A DNA stretch of 64,000 nucleotides from an uncultured Flavobacteriaceae bacterium (GCA_947494565.1 CANLVG010000001.1:62001-126000); one strand, 5' to 3'. Positions 17,761-26,786 are shown, counted from the first letter of the stretch. A program made the numbers and translations. The notes: generated by a model not told the origin, from the sequence alone.

Positions 17761-18468
17761 ATGAAAACCATAGCCTGTATCATCGCGGATGACGAACCCA
17801 TAGCACGTCAAATATTGGAAGGATATATCAAGGAAATTCCCTATTTAAAGATCGCTGCTTCCTGTAAAAACGCTTTTGAAGTGATGGAGGTACTGCAACG
17901 GGAAGAAATCGACCTGCTTTTCTTGGATATCAACATGCCTAAACTATCCGGCTTGAGTTTGTTGAAAACACTTCGGCAAAAGCCCAATGTCATTATTACT
18001 ACGGCTTACCCCGAATATGCGGTTGAAGGTTTTGAACTCGAGGTTGTTGATTATCTACTCAAACCTTTTTCTTTGGAGCGTTTTCTTCAGGCAGTCATGA
18101 AGGTGCGAAAAAAAGATACAGCGCTGCTTCAAGCAACGGTTGCCCCAGCTGAACAAACCGACCCGGTCCTCTTTATCAAAAGCGATAAGAAGATCATTCG
18201 CTTACCCATGAATACGATACGGTATGTGGAGGCCTATGGTAATTACATTAAGATTTATGCGCCACAAATGCTGTTGACCGCTCAGACATTGACTGAATTT
18301 TTGGAAAAACTTCCGTCCCAATACCTTCGTGTCCACAAGTCGTTTGTGGTAAATTTTGACTATCTGAAGCTTATTGACGGCAATCAGATCGTACTACAAG
18401 ATGACACCAAACTGAGTATCGGAAAATCATATCGAAAAAAAGTATTGGAGTATATTGAAAGTTGTTAA
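17761..18468 (+). CDS. LytTR family response regulator
   Basis: A 235-residue regulator. The receiver domain (about 1-120) has the acidic pocket DDE at residues 10-12, the phosphorylated Asp56 in FLDINMPKLSG, and Lys in DYLLKPFS. The LytTR DNA-binding domain (about 135-233) contains IRYVEAYGNYIKIY and YLRVHKSFVVNFDYL. The gene begins on the base after the kinase stop codon, so the pair is one two-component system. The likely target is the divergent ABC-2 exporter and its own promoter. The final stem AAATCA/TGATTT after the stop is weak. Confidence 0.93.
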   Translation: MKTIACIIADDEPIARQILEGYIKEIPYLKIAASCKNAFEVMEVLQREEIDLLFLDINMPKLSGLSLLKTLRQKPNVIITTAYPEYAVEGFELEVVDYLLKPFSLERFLQAVMKVRKKDTALLQATVAPAEQTDPVLFIKSDKKIIRLPMNTIRYVEAYGNYIKIYAPQMLLTAQTLTEFLEKLPSQYLRVHKSFVVNFDYLKLIDGNQIVLQDDTKLSIGKSYRKKVLEYIESC

Positions 18469-18489
18469 AAATCAGTCAATTGATTTGAA

Positions 18490-19512
18490 TTATTTCAAGT
18501 AATAGTTTCTTGTCATTTCCTCCATCACCCAATTGGTTCGAACAGCGCTTTTGCCGGTACTCGGGCAATTTCCTTTTCCTAAAATATCATCGACCACGGT
18601 TTGTATCAAGGGTTGCTGAATGTGATGGGGCAGCTCAAAGGTTAGGGTCTCCGCAGAGCGGTCACTCTTTTCGATATGGAGTTCTGGAGCTCCGAAAAAA
18701 GAAAGGCGTAATTGACCTTTGGAGCCGATAAAGACCAGCTCATCTTTTTCTGAAACGGAATCCACGGTAAAACACCAAGTCCCCGATCCTTGAACCCCGC
18801 TTTCGAATACAAAACTGGAAGAGATGATATCGGCGGCCTGGTATAATCCGGCTTGATTCGCGGCATGTCCAACGACCGTTTTTATAGGGCCCAATACATA
18901 GTCGAGGTAATCCAGTTGATGTGCGGCCAGATCAAAGAAATAACCTCCTCCGGCAACTTCTGGATCTGTACGCCAATTGACAGGCATATTGGAAGTGATA
19001 TTCGCCACAATATCCGGGTCGATGGTCTTGTGTAGCGTTATCCGCACCATTCGCAAGTCCCCGATACTTCCCTCGTCCAAAAGGGATTTTAACTTTTCGA
19101 AGTTGGGCAGCCTGCGTCGGTAGTATGCCACATAGAGGGGGACTTTCGCCTTTTGACACGCAGCGATCATCTTTTCACATTCCGCTGTGGTACGGGCCAT
19201 TGGCTTCTCCACATAAATGGGCTTACCGGCTTGTGCGGCTTTTAGGGTCAATTCACAATGGGCGTTCGGTGGGGTCGCGATATAAATGGCATTTACGTTC
19301 GGGTCGTTGATTAAGGCATCGGCATCATCGTACCAGGTATTGATGCCATGGCGTATTGCGTAGTCTTTGGCCTTTTCACCGTTCCGTCGCATGACGGCCG
19401 TCACTGTCGAGTGGGGTATTTTCTGCATGGCCGGGGCGCTCTTAACTTCACAGACATCACCAACTCCTAAAATTCCCCATTTCACCGTATCACCGCTTAT
19501 TTTCTTATCCAT
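18490..19512 (-). CDS. Gfo/Idh/MocA family oxidoreductase
   Basis: A 340-residue NAD(P)-dependent dehydrogenase. The Rossmann domain starts KWGILGVGDVCEVKSAPAM. The family EKP motif is IYVEKPMA. The C-terminal beta-sheet domain includes GGGYFFDLAAHQLDYLDYVLG, whose Asp and His act in catalysis in the family. It probably oxidises or reduces a sugar or inositol derivative in the cytoplasm. Its start overlaps the end of the YiaK-like gene by eight bases, so it is the last gene of that transcript. The exact substrate is unknown. Confidence 0.9.
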   Translation of the reverse strand: MDKKISGDTVKWGILGVGDVCEVKSAPAMQKIPHSTVTAVMRRNGEKAKDYAIRHGINTWYDDADALINDPNVNAIYIATPPNAHCELTLKAAQAGKPIYVEKPMARTTAECEKMIAACQKAKVPLYVAYYRRRLPNFEKLKSLLDEGSIGDLRMVRITLHKTIDPDIVANITSNMPVNWRTDPEVAGGGYFFDLAAHQLDYLDYVLGPIKTVVGHAANQAGLYQAADIISSSFVFESGVQGSGTWCFTVDSVSEKDELVFIGSKGQLRLSFFGAPELHIEKSDRSAETLTFELPHHIQQPLIQTVVDDILGKGNCPSTGKSAVRTNWVMEEMTRNYYLK

Positions 19513-20533
19513 CTGCTGTTTTTGATTCGTTTAATAAGGCATTGAGTTCGCTCCAAACACCTTCGTTAATTGGAATCCCTTCCTTGAGGTGCAATTCCCT
19601 TCGCTTTTTGGTTTGACTACCCGGATATTCGATGGAGCGGCCTTCTTTTTCAGGCGTAGCAGCCTGCACATAGTTGATGATTTCATCTACCAACTGCTGG
19701 TGTCTTTGATTTTCATTGAGTTGCTGTGCATCAAAACAAATGAACACCTGTGATAGCCCGTATTCGGCTTCCAGTTCCCCGATTTGGGCGGTTGACTTAC
19801 CGGAGGAAAGCAGCGTAACCAGTAGGTCCACTAGAATCGACATGCCCGATCCCTTCCAATAGCCTGTGGGAAAGAGTCTTTTGGTTTCTAAAATGGCCTT
19901 GGGGTCCTTGGTCGGCTTTCCTTCCGAATCGAATCCCCCGTCAAACGGAAGGTCTTTGTCTTCCATGGCATATTTCTCCATTTTCCCGTACGAGAATTGG
20001 GATAAGGACATGTCCAAGACAATATGTCCATTCGCGCTGGGTACGGCCATAATTAGGGGGTTATTGCCCGTATTGGCATCCATAGCGCCCCACGAGGGCA
20101 TATTGGGCATCGTATTCGTAAAACATAAGGCGATACAGCCCGCTTCGGCGGCCTGCCATCCATAGGAGCCACCACGCATCCAATGACTACCATTTTGGAG
20201 GGCCACGCAGCCCATGCCACCCGCTTTGGCCATTTCGATCGCCCGGTTCATGCAGAAGTGGGCATTGAGCGGACCGGGGCCCAATTTTCCGTTCCAACGC
20301 TCAAGGCTTCCGAGCGCCAATTCAAGTTCGGGACGCTCGCCCAACTTCACGTAGCCATCGGTAATGGTTTTCCAGAAAACAGGAAATCGATTCACCCCGT
20401 GGGAGTGATACCCGTCTAAAGTGGAATCGGCGAAGATTTTAGCACACAAAACAGATTCTTGAGGCGTAAACCCTGTTTTTAATAATATGTCTTTTAAAAG
20501 TTGAAGTAAATCGTCATAAAATACTGTAATCAT
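19505..20533 (-). CDS. yiaK: YiaK-like 3-dehydro-L-gulonate 2-dehydrogenase (Ldh2 family)
   Basis: A 342-residue member of the malate/L-lactate dehydrogenase (Ldh2) fold. From memory of the E. coli protein, the segments YHSHGVNRFP (His45), HWMRGGSYGWQAAE, MPSWGA and PTGYWKGSGMSI correspond closely to YiaK. YiaK interconverts 2,3-diketo-L-gulonate and 3-keto-L-gulonate with NAD(P)H. A keto-gulonate-phosphate decarboxylase-like gene lies four genes upstream in the same run, which agrees with this role. A 169-base gap with a possible operator separates it from the previous gene, so it may have its own promoter. Related hydroxyacid substrates cannot be excluded. Confidence 0.8.
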   Translation of the reverse strand: MITVFYDDLLQLLKDILLKTGFTPQESVLCAKIFADSTLDGYHSHGVNRFPVFWKTITDGYVKLGERPELELALGSLERWNGKLGPGPLNAHFCMNRAIEMAKAGGMGCVALQNGSHWMRGGSYGWQAAEAGCIALCFTNTMPNMPSWGAMDANTGNNPLIMAVPSANGHIVLDMSLSQFSYGKMEKYAMEDKDLPFDGGFDSEGKPTKDPKAILETKRLFPTGYWKGSGMSILVDLLVTLLSSGKSTAQIGELEAEYGLSQVFICFDAQQLNENQRHQQLVDEIINYVQAATPEKEGRSIEYPGSQTKKRRELHLKEGIPINEGVWSELNALLNESKTADG

Positions 20534-20671
20534 ATTATTTATGATTTATTTTTAAGTTTTAAAATGAAGCAGGAAAAATACTTTTACTGTCTATTTTCCA
20601 CAAAAAATAGAAACCTCCCATACCTTGCGAAGATACTCAAAAGATACGGCTAACGAATAAAAACGGACAAG

Positions 20672-20683
20672 AACGTTATCGTT
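20672..20683. promoter_or_regulatory. Possible operator upstream of yiaK-like gene
   Basis: AACGTTATCGTT lies in the 169-base gap before the yiaK-like gene, with several further AACG/CGTT half-sites within 40 bases (20651-20688). The AACG-N4-CGTT arrangement resembles LacI-family operators. No LacI gene is in the window, so the assignment is weak. A near -7 sequence (TATCTTTTG, minus strand, about 20643-20653) lies next to it. Confidence 0.3.
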
Positions 20684-20702
20684 AACGGAAAAAGAGGGCG
20701 CC

Positions 20703-21596
20703 TTAGTGAAAATCGGGCCAATAGTCGGCGATTTTGCTACGTAGAAAGGTTACGCTACGACGCAATTGGTCCATACCATCCACCCCATCTTCGATGCTGA
20801 TCCAACCGTCGAAACCGACCCGATGGAGTTCCTTGAAAATGGCATCATAGTCGTTCAACCCTTTGCCGATTTCGCCATGACGCAGTCTTTTGGCATAGCC
20901 TAATACCCCAGTTTCCTCCTTCCGTAAGTCCTCAATCGTACCTTCGATAAGATAACGATCACTGGCGTGCATGGTGACGACCCGACTTGAAATGCGATAG
21001 AGCAGTTCCAACGGGTCTTCCCCGGCCAGAAAGGCATTGCTCGGATCATAATTTACACCGAAATTCGGATGGTCGATGGCGGCTACCAAACGACAGAAAA
21101 TGTCCATTTTCTGTGCAAATTCCGGATAGGCCCAAAAATCATCCTTATAATGGTTTTCAAGAATCAACGTAATTCCTCTGTCTTGGGCATAAGGTAGGCA
21201 TTGATGAATACATTCCGCGGCCAATGCGATTCCTTCGTCCATGGAAAGTTCTGGACGTCTTTGGCCCGAAAGCACTCTGCAGTAGGATCCGCCCAATACA
21301 CTGGTCATATGGATCCAATGCTTCTGTTTTCGTATTTCCGCTGCTCGAAAAGCGGCATCGGGATGCGTAAAATCCGGCGAGCAGCAAAGCATGGGAATAC
21401 GTTTGCCGTGGGCTTCGACCAAGCTTCGGAATTCCGGCCATTTGGTTTCCTCCGCCATTTCAAGGAATCCGGCATACCACTCCAATCCGTGAACGGGTAG
21501 TTCCGTTGCCAGATCGATCCATTCCCGTACGGTCATGCGCCCTGTTTTGCAAAGGTCGTTCATATAGGCTTTGGGAAAAACGGCTAATTGAGGCAT
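20703..21596 (-). CDS. Sugar phosphate isomerase/epimerase (TIM barrel, cytoplasmic)
   Basis: A 297-residue AP-endonuclease-2-like TIM barrel without signal peptide. Typical segments are LILENHYKDDFWAYPE (metal-binding Glu), HPNFGVNYDPSNAFLAGEDP (Asp), VVTMHASDRY (His) and a final GWISIEDGVDG (Glu). Together these form the usual divalent-metal site of sugar isomerases and epimerases. In a keto-gulonate pathway it could act as an L-xylulose-5-phosphate 3-epimerase (UlaE type) or on a related keto-sugar. The SDR gene ends 12 bases before its start, so it is in the same operon. Confidence 0.85.
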   Translation of the reverse strand: MPQLAVFPKAYMNDLCKTGRMTVREWIDLATELPVHGLEWYAGFLEMAEETKWPEFRSLVEAHGKRIPMLCCSPDFTHPDAAFRAAEIRKQKHWIHMTSVLGGSYCRVLSGQRRPELSMDEGIALAAECIHQCLPYAQDRGITLILENHYKDDFWAYPEFAQKMDIFCRLVAAIDHPNFGVNYDPSNAFLAGEDPLELLYRISSRVVTMHASDRYLIEGTIEDLRKEETGVLGYAKRLRHGEIGKGLNDYDAIFKELHRVGFDGWISIEDGVDGMDQLRRSVTFLRSKIADYWPDFH

Positions 21597-21608
21597 CGTA
21601 TAAAGAGA

Positions 21609-22382
21609 TTATTTAGGGGGATTCCTCCCGATCATGGGGAATTGTTCGACTTCAAGGACTTGACCGCTGATGGGGCCGGATTCATCCGATAACAAATAAA
21701 TGGCCGCCATGGCGAGTTCTTCGGGTTTGAACAGTCTCTTGGCCGGAGCGAAGACATCGGGTAGGGTTTTGTGCCAATCGTCTGGTTTTCCCTGTTCACG
21801 TTGGTTCACGAATTCATGCTCGGTCAATATCCAACCCGGATTGATCTGATTGACCCGAATGCCCTTTTCTCGAAATAAGGTATCTCCCAAATTCCGACTT
21901 AAGGTCATCAACGCACCCTTGGATATGCTATATGCCAGTAGATTGGGTTCCCCGCTCCACGAATTGATCGATCCAATATTCACCACATTGCCTCTTGTCT
22001 GTTCCAAATAGGGTAGGGCGGCCTGAATGATGGCGAAAGGGGCAATCGTATTGACGGCCAACATTCGTTCCAAATAGGGTACGGTAGTGGTATCCATATT
22101 GGAGGAAGCCACGATAGCGGCATTATTGACCACGGCATCAAGCTTTCCAAAAGTGGTGATGGCCTTTTGAACCAGTTTTTCAGGAGCGTCCTGTGCTGTG
22201 ATATCGATGGTCAGTCGGGTAGTGACCTCTTCATCGAATTCCTGCATTAATTCTTTACCCAATTCATCCCGCAAACCATTCAATACCACACGGGCACCTT
22301 CACGTACACAGGTTCTGGCGATAGCCCGGCCGATACCGGTATAACTTCCAGTAATCAAGATGACTTTATCTTCTAATCGCAT
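21609..22382 (-). CDS. SDR family oxidoreductase
   Basis: A 257-residue classical short-chain dehydrogenase. The cofactor motif is ITGSYTGIGRAIA, followed by NNAAI and the catalytic set Ser (GSINSWSG), Tyr and Lys (YSISK). The C-terminus LSDESGPISGQVLEVEQFP is typical. It likely interconverts an alcohol and ketone of the sugar processed by this cluster. The gene lies five bases after the alcohol dehydrogenase gene and 12 before the TIM-barrel gene on the same strand. Cofactor preference is uncertain: Asn-Gly after strand 2 (VVLNGLRDE) would allow NADP. Confidence 0.9.
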   Translation of the reverse strand: MRLEDKVILITGSYTGIGRAIARTCVREGARVVLNGLRDELGKELMQEFDEEVTTRLTIDITAQDAPEKLVQKAITTFGKLDAVVNNAAIVASSNMDTTTVPYLERMLAVNTIAPFAIIQAALPYLEQTRGNVVNIGSINSWSGEPNLLAYSISKGALMTLSRNLGDTLFREKGIRVNQINPGWILTEHEFVNQREQGKPDDWHKTLPDVFAPAKRLFKPEELAMAAIYLLSDESGPISGQVLEVEQFPMIGRNPPK

Positions 22383-22387
22383 ACTTC

Positions 22388-23413
22388 TTACTTCGGGGTT
22401 AATACACTTTTGACCACTTTTCCGGAATGCATCTGTTCAAAGGCCTCGTGCCAGTCACCGAGTGACCACACGCCACCGATGATGGGCTTCACATCTAATT
22501 TTCCAGCGGAGAGGAGTGCCAGTACCTTTTCCCAAATCGGCCAATTATGGCTGAAACTTCCTTGTAAGGTGACATTTTTTTGAATCAAAGGGTCTAAGGA
22601 ATAGTTCATCGGTTGTGGTCCCCACCCGACCTTAGTGATATGTCCGTTGGGCCGTACATAGTCCAGGGCCGATCGAAGGGTAGCACTGACCCCTGCGGCA
22701 TCGATAACACAATCGACACCCATACCGTCATAGCGCATGGCCCATTCGGTGGCGTCACCAATAATGGTCTCGCAGCCATATCCCTTCGCGATTTCCAATC
22801 GGCTGCGGTCGTTTTCCAATCCAACAATAGCTACCTCGGCTCCTGCCAAGGTTGCCATCGCGGCACATAGGATGCCGATAGTACCAGGACCCAACACCAG
22901 CACCCGATCTCCCGGTCGTATGGTCGAATTCACCAGTACTGCGTTGTAGGCTACGGCACAAGGTTCTGTCAAACAAGCCTGTTCAAAGGGCAACTGATCC
23001 GGTACGCGATGCAAGCAGCGTGCAGGCACCTTCACAAAACGGGTCATGGCCCCATTGACCCCATACCCAAAGCCTTTACGTGTGGGGTCTAGATTGTACA
23101 ACCCCTGTCTAGAAAGCGGATTGGTGGCATCGATAACAGCAGCGGTCTCGCTCACTACACGATCCCCTTCTTTCCAGCCGTCAACGTTGGTGCCTAATTC
23201 CACTATATGGCCACCGAACTCATGTCCGAGTACAACGGGATAATTGACAGGCCAGCTGTGGTCGGCCGTCCATTGATGTAGGTCACTGCCGCAAACTCCC
23301 ACATTGGCTACTTCCAATAAGACTTCATCGGTTCGAATACGAGGACGGTCAAGCTCTCGAAGTGCTACACTTCCCTTCTCTTCGGCATAATTAACGACGG
23401 CTATTGATTTCAT
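22388..23413 (-). CDS. Zinc-type alcohol/sorbitol dehydrogenase lacking structural zinc site
   Basis: A 341-residue medium-chain dehydrogenase. Catalytic zinc ligands are in GVCGSDLHQW and GHEFGGHIVE. The Rossmann motif is VLVLGPGTIGILCAAMA. Family members include sorbitol, threonine and galactitol-phosphate dehydrogenases. The lobe that usually carries four structural-zinc cysteines (the C-x2-C-x2-C-x7-C block) here reads roughly DATNPLSRQGLYNLDP with no cysteine, so the structural zinc is lost. This happens in some sorbitol-dehydrogenase-like enzymes. It is co-transcribed with the SDR gene and the decarboxylase-like gene (15-base gap). Confidence 0.88.
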   Translation of the reverse strand: MKSIAVVNYAEEKGSVALRELDRPRIRTDEVLLEVANVGVCGSDLHQWTADHSWPVNYPVVLGHEFGGHIVELGTNVDGWKEGDRVVSETAAVIDATNPLSRQGLYNLDPTRKGFGYGVNGAMTRFVKVPARCLHRVPDQLPFEQACLTEPCAVAYNAVLVNSTIRPGDRVLVLGPGTIGILCAAMATLAGAEVAIVGLENDRSRLEIAKGYGCETIIGDATEWAMRYDGMGVDCVIDAAGVSATLRSALDYVRPNGHITKVGWGPQPMNYSLDPLIQKNVTLQGSFSHNWPIWEKVLALLSAGKLDVKPIIGGVWSLGDWHEAFEQMHSGKVVKSVLTPK

Positions 23414-23428
23414 ATCGGTACGGTTCCT

Positions 23429-24124
23429 TTATTGGACATTCCCATAGGAATGAATTTTGTTACAGATGAGGCGAAGGGAGTGTTCCAAATCGCCATCGGC
23501 CGTTGTAAAAGCTTCGGCATCAATGGTAAGAGGAGCGCCCAACACCACCATGGGTGCACCATAGGCCGGGCATTGAATCGCTTGCTCGAGGGAGAGTCCT
23601 CCCACCGCCTGAACAGGTACGGAAACCGCTTCGACAACTTCGCGCAGCTCATCTAAAGGGCTGGGCATACGCTGTCCCATAGCAGCAATTCCCCGTCGTT
23701 CATCATAGCCGATATGGTGAATGACATAATCGCATCCCAAATCCTCCAAAAGTTTTGCACCTGCGATCATATCGGGACATCCGAGATTATCTCCCATCAC
23801 TTGTATCCCAAAATCGGCTCCGGCCTTTACCACCATCTTGATCGTTTCCGCATGGGCCCGCGCCATGACGACCACATGGGTAGCACCGGCTTTTGCCATC
23901 ATTTCAGCTTCCAAATACCCGCCGTCCATGGTCTTTAAATCGGCCACAATAGGGATTTCTGGAAAGGCCTTTCGCAAGCGGCGAACCCCGTGCAAGCCTT
24001 CCGCTAAGAGCAGGGGAGTGCCTGCTTCCAACCAATCGACCCCAGCACGAAGGGCCATAGCGGCCGTTTGCAATGCTTCATCGATATCGGTCAGATCTAA
24101 GGAAATTTGTACAACGGGCTTCAT
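23429..24124 (-). CDS. 3-keto-L-gulonate-6-phosphate decarboxylase / hexulose-6-phosphate synthase family
   Basis: A 231-residue TIM barrel of the orotidine-monophosphate decarboxylase superfamily. The catalytic block VADLKTMDGGYLEAEMM has the Asp-Lys-x-x-Asp arrangement of KGPDC (UlaD/SgbH) and HPS. AVGGLSLEQA forms the phosphate-binding turn. The neighbouring yiaK-like gene favours the keto-gulonate route over formaldehyde fixation. No PHI (HxlB-type) partner or kinase gene is next to it, so the phosphorylated substrate must be made elsewhere. It lies 23 bases after the oxygenase gene on the same strand. Confidence 0.85.
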   Translation of the reverse strand: MKPVVQISLDLTDIDEALQTAAMALRAGVDWLEAGTPLLLAEGLHGVRRLRKAFPEIPIVADLKTMDGGYLEAEMMAKAGATHVVVMARAHAETIKMVVKAGADFGIQVMGDNLGCPDMIAGAKLLEDLGCDYVIHHIGYDERRGIAAMGQRMPSPLDELREVVEAVSVPVQAVGGLSLEQAIQCPAYGAPMVVLGAPLTIDAEAFTTADGDLEHSLRLICNKIHSYGNVQ

Positions 24125-24147
24125 TGGTTAAATATATTGATTTCAGA

Positions 24148-24894
24148 CTACAAAACGTCCAGTATTCGTTGGGCGTCCTGACCGATCCTTTTTTTGGTCG
24201 CTTCCGTAATATACCTGCGTTGATCCAACTGTTGCGGCTGATCGGTCGCACAGAAATAACTGTGGATACTTCTTCTTTGATTTTGGGTGTGGTTGACCGT
24301 ACCTCCATGCCATACATGCGAATTGAACACGAATACGGACCCTGCCGGTGCAAGGATCTTGATTTCTTTAGGATGCGCCTCAAGGGGATCTGGCATGACA
24401 TCTTCAGGCAAAGCCCTTGATTTATGTGTGCCCGGAACAATGCGCGTGGCTCCATTGTTTTCGATAAAATCATCGAGGAGCCAAATGGTATTGCAAACCT
24501 TATATCCGCCAATGGGAACCGTGTTGCCATAATCGACATGCAGTTTTTGTAACCCTTGTCCAGGTTTTGACGCACGGTAGTTCAGGGAAGATAACTTATA
24601 GGCTTCACCAAGTACCGCTTGTATGGCGGACAACACTTTGGGGTGGGTATAGAATCGATCGAAGATTGCGCCCTTATTGACCAGATCGGCCAGGCGATCG
24701 GCACCATTTTCCTTGGGGTGGCGTATGTATTTGGAATCGAACAATTCCGAACCGGCATGCGCTCCCTCTTGTAAAATCAGTTCATCGATGCGTTGATTGA
24801 CCTCCGCCACTTCCGAAGGAGATAATAAGGGACCAAGCCCCACATATCCGTCACGATCCAATTGTTCTATTTCCGTTGCAGAGAGCATAGCCAT
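24148..24894 (-). CDS. Phytanoyl-CoA dioxygenase (PhyH) family protein
   Basis: A 248-residue Fe(II)/2-oxoglutarate-type oxygenase. Iron ligands are in LHVDYGN (His-x-Asp) and FNSHVWHGG (distal His). RRSIHSYF supplies the Arg that binds 2-oxoglutarate. GATRIVPGTHKS is the usual connecting segment. The frame extends to 24993, but that would overlap the divergent gene, so ATG at 24894 (MAMLSATEIEQLD) is preferred. It heads the seven-gene catabolic run and may hydroxylate the substrate or a conjugate. Substrate is unknown. Confidence 0.85.
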   Translation of the reverse strand: MAMLSATEIEQLDRDGYVGLGPLLSPSEVAEVNQRIDELILQEGAHAGSELFDSKYIRHPKENGADRLADLVNKGAIFDRFYTHPKVLSAIQAVLGEAYKLSSLNYRASKPGQGLQKLHVDYGNTVPIGGYKVCNTIWLLDDFIENNGATRIVPGTHKSRALPEDVMPDPLEAHPKEIKILAPAGSVFVFNSHVWHGGTVNHTQNQRRSIHSYFCATDQPQQLDQRRYITEATKKRIGQDAQRILDVL

Positions 24895-24948
24895 AAAATT
24901 TAAGTTCACGAACTTCATCCAGTTCCCTAACAAGATATGAAAATCGGT

Positions 24949-24956
24949 TATATTTG
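24949..24956 (+). promoter_or_regulatory. -7 promoter box of the plus-strand sugar genes
   Basis: TATATTTG is an exact TAnnTTTG match, placing the transcription start near 24963 and a leader of about 22 bases before the ATG at 24985. No strong -33 element was seen. Confidence 0.45.
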
Positions 24957-24984
24957 AAAGCACCAATACGGTAACACAGTACTT

Positions 24985-25896
24985 ATGAAGCATGACAAAT
25001 GCAATACCCGCAGGGATTTCATCAAAAAAACTGGGCTAGTAACCGCGGCTTCCATGATTTCGATGCCCCACTTTTCGTTCACCGATTCGTTCAAGTTCAA
25101 AATGGGGTTGCAACTGTTTACCATCCGTGATGCGATGGAGAAGGATCCTGTCGCCACGTTAAAGACGGTGGCCCGCTTGGGATATCAAGATTTGGAAACC
25201 TATGGTTATGATGGCGAGAACGATAAATACTATGGCCAAAGCACGTTGGATTTTAAGAAGCTACTGGAAGACCTTCAATTGACCGCAACCAGCGGCCACT
25301 ATAATTTTTCGGATTATTTCATGGCTTCGGAAGATGAACTCCGCCGTTTTGTGGACCAATGCATCGTCGGTGCAAAAGGCCTCGATAAAAGCTATATTAC
25401 TTGGCCTTGGTTGGCACCGGAATATCGGACTATTGAAAATTTTAAAATCCTAGCCGATAAATTGAACCGCATCGGGGAACAGGTCACTCAAGCCGGATTG
25501 GGGTTTGCATACCACAACCACGATTTCGAGTTTACCGACCACCATGGCGAAATGGGGTACGATAGCATTCTCTATAATACCGATCCCGAACTGGTGAAAC
25601 TGCAAATGGATATGTATTGGGTAGTGCATTCGTCCAAATTTAGTCCCAAAGAGCTTATCACCAATCACCCCGGTCGTTTTGTGATGTGGCATATCAAGGA
25701 TATGGATAAGGTTACCCGTGATTATTCAGAGCTAGGGAACGGATCTATTGATTATGTAAAGATGCTGTCGGAAATCGATACCGATGCCCTGGAATTCTAC
25801 TATTTGGAACAAGGAGGCAACTTCGCGCAGAATTCCATGCAGAGCATTACAGATAGTGCCGCCTACTTCAAGAAACATTTGCAACGTTATTTGTGA
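24985..25896 (+). CDS. Tat-exported sugar phosphate isomerase/epimerase-like TIM barrel
   Basis: A 303-residue protein with a twin-arginine signal (NTRRDFIKKTGLVTAASM) and an AP-endonuclease-2-like TIM barrel. FKMGLQLFTIRDAM opens the barrel. Metal-site segments are FAYHNHDFEF, VKLQMDMYWV and VMWHIKDMDK. Periplasmic members of this family often accompany DUF1080 proteins and Gfo/Idh dehydrogenases in keto-sugar degradation. A DUF1080 lipoprotein gene follows after one base. The gene is divergent from the oxygenase-headed operon, so the two transcripts share a 90-base promoter region. Confidence 0.88.
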   Translation: MKHDKCNTRRDFIKKTGLVTAASMISMPHFSFTDSFKFKMGLQLFTIRDAMEKDPVATLKTVARLGYQDLETYGYDGENDKYYGQSTLDFKKLLEDLQLTATSGHYNFSDYFMASEDELRRFVDQCIVGAKGLDKSYITWPWLAPEYRTIENFKILADKLNRIGEQVTQAGLGFAYHNHDFEFTDHHGEMGYDSILYNTDPELVKLQMDMYWVVHSSKFSPKELITNHPGRFVMWHIKDMDKVTRDYSELGNGSIDYVKMLSEIDTDALEFYYLEQGGNFAQNSMQSITDSAAYFKKHLQRYL

Positions 25897-25897
25897 T

Positions 25898-26770
25898 ATG
25901 AACGGGATACTAAAAAATGTAAGGCTGAATTGCCTAGTCGGACTTCTACTGATCGTATCTTGTCAGGAAGCCAAGCAGCAACATGACGATACGGAAACCT
26001 GGATCAGTCTGTTCGATGGGACCAATTATCAAGATTGGACCCCGAAGTTCAAAGGATCCGAATTAGGGGTGAACTATAAGGATCGATTTGTCTATAAGGA
26101 TAGTTTGCTTAGTGTTCGGTATACGGAACAGGATACGTTTCACGGGAACTTCGGACACTTATACTACAAGCAGAAGTTTTCGCACTATAAACTGCGTGCC
26201 ACCTATCGATTTCGGGGTGAGCAAATGACAAACGGACCCGCATGGGCCGTTCGCAATAATGGATTGATGTTGCATTGCCAAGAACCGTCCACGGTAGGAC
26301 TAGATCAAGATTTTCCCATTTCGTTGGAACTGCAATTATTGGGCGGAAATGGTACCGATCTGCGTACGACAGCTAATCTGTGTACCCCGGGCACCAATGT
26401 GGTCATGGGTGATACCTTATTTACGCCCCACTGTATCGGTTCCACTTCTAAAACGTATCATGGCGACCAATGGGTTACGGTAGAGGCCCTTGTTCTGGGA
26501 GACTCGCTGGTACAACATATCATGGAAGACGAGGTCGTCTTGCAATTTTCGTCCCCGACCATTGGTGGTGGTGCCATAGCAGGGTATACTGAAAAAGCAT
26601 ACCAAGAAGGGAAACCGTTAAAAGAGGGGTATATTTCAATTCAGGCCGAGACACATCCTATCGATTTTAAATCCATTGAAGTACTTGATCTTTGTGGCTG
26701 TATGGATAAAGAAGCAAAGAACTACAAGTCTTATTATATCAAGGCCGATACTACCAAATGTGACTATTAA
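25898..26770 (+). CDS. DUF1080 (3-keto-disaccharide hydrolase) lipoprotein
   Basis: A 290-residue lipoprotein (lipobox IVSC) with one DUF1080 jelly roll starting SLFDGTNYQDWTPKF and including WAVRNNGLMLHCQEP and ISLELQLLGG. A short tail has a Cys-rich DLCGCMDKEAKNYKSYY motif of the kind also seen in other flavobacterial DUF1080 proteins. The frame opens at 25784, but ATG at 25898 gives a proper signal and nearly abuts the upstream stop. Together with the Tat-exported TIM barrel it probably works on a glycoside in the periplasm before uptake. Confidence 0.88.
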   Translation: MNGILKNVRLNCLVGLLLIVSCQEAKQQHDDTETWISLFDGTNYQDWTPKFKGSELGVNYKDRFVYKDSLLSVRYTEQDTFHGNFGHLYYKQKFSHYKLRATYRFRGEQMTNGPAWAVRNNGLMLHCQEPSTVGLDQDFPISLELQLLGGNGTDLRTTANLCTPGTNVVMGDTLFTPHCIGSTSKTYHGDQWVTVEALVLGDSLVQHIMEDEVVLQFSSPTIGGGAIAGYTEKAYQEGKPLKEGYISIQAETHPIDFKSIEVLDLCGCMDKEAKNYKSYYIKADTTKCDY

Positions 26771-26786
26771 AACATAACACGATACC

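Noticed and set aside
23432-24420. Several plus-strand ORFs opposite the sugar operon
   Set aside because: They mirror codons of the minus-strand genes, which have full family motifs.
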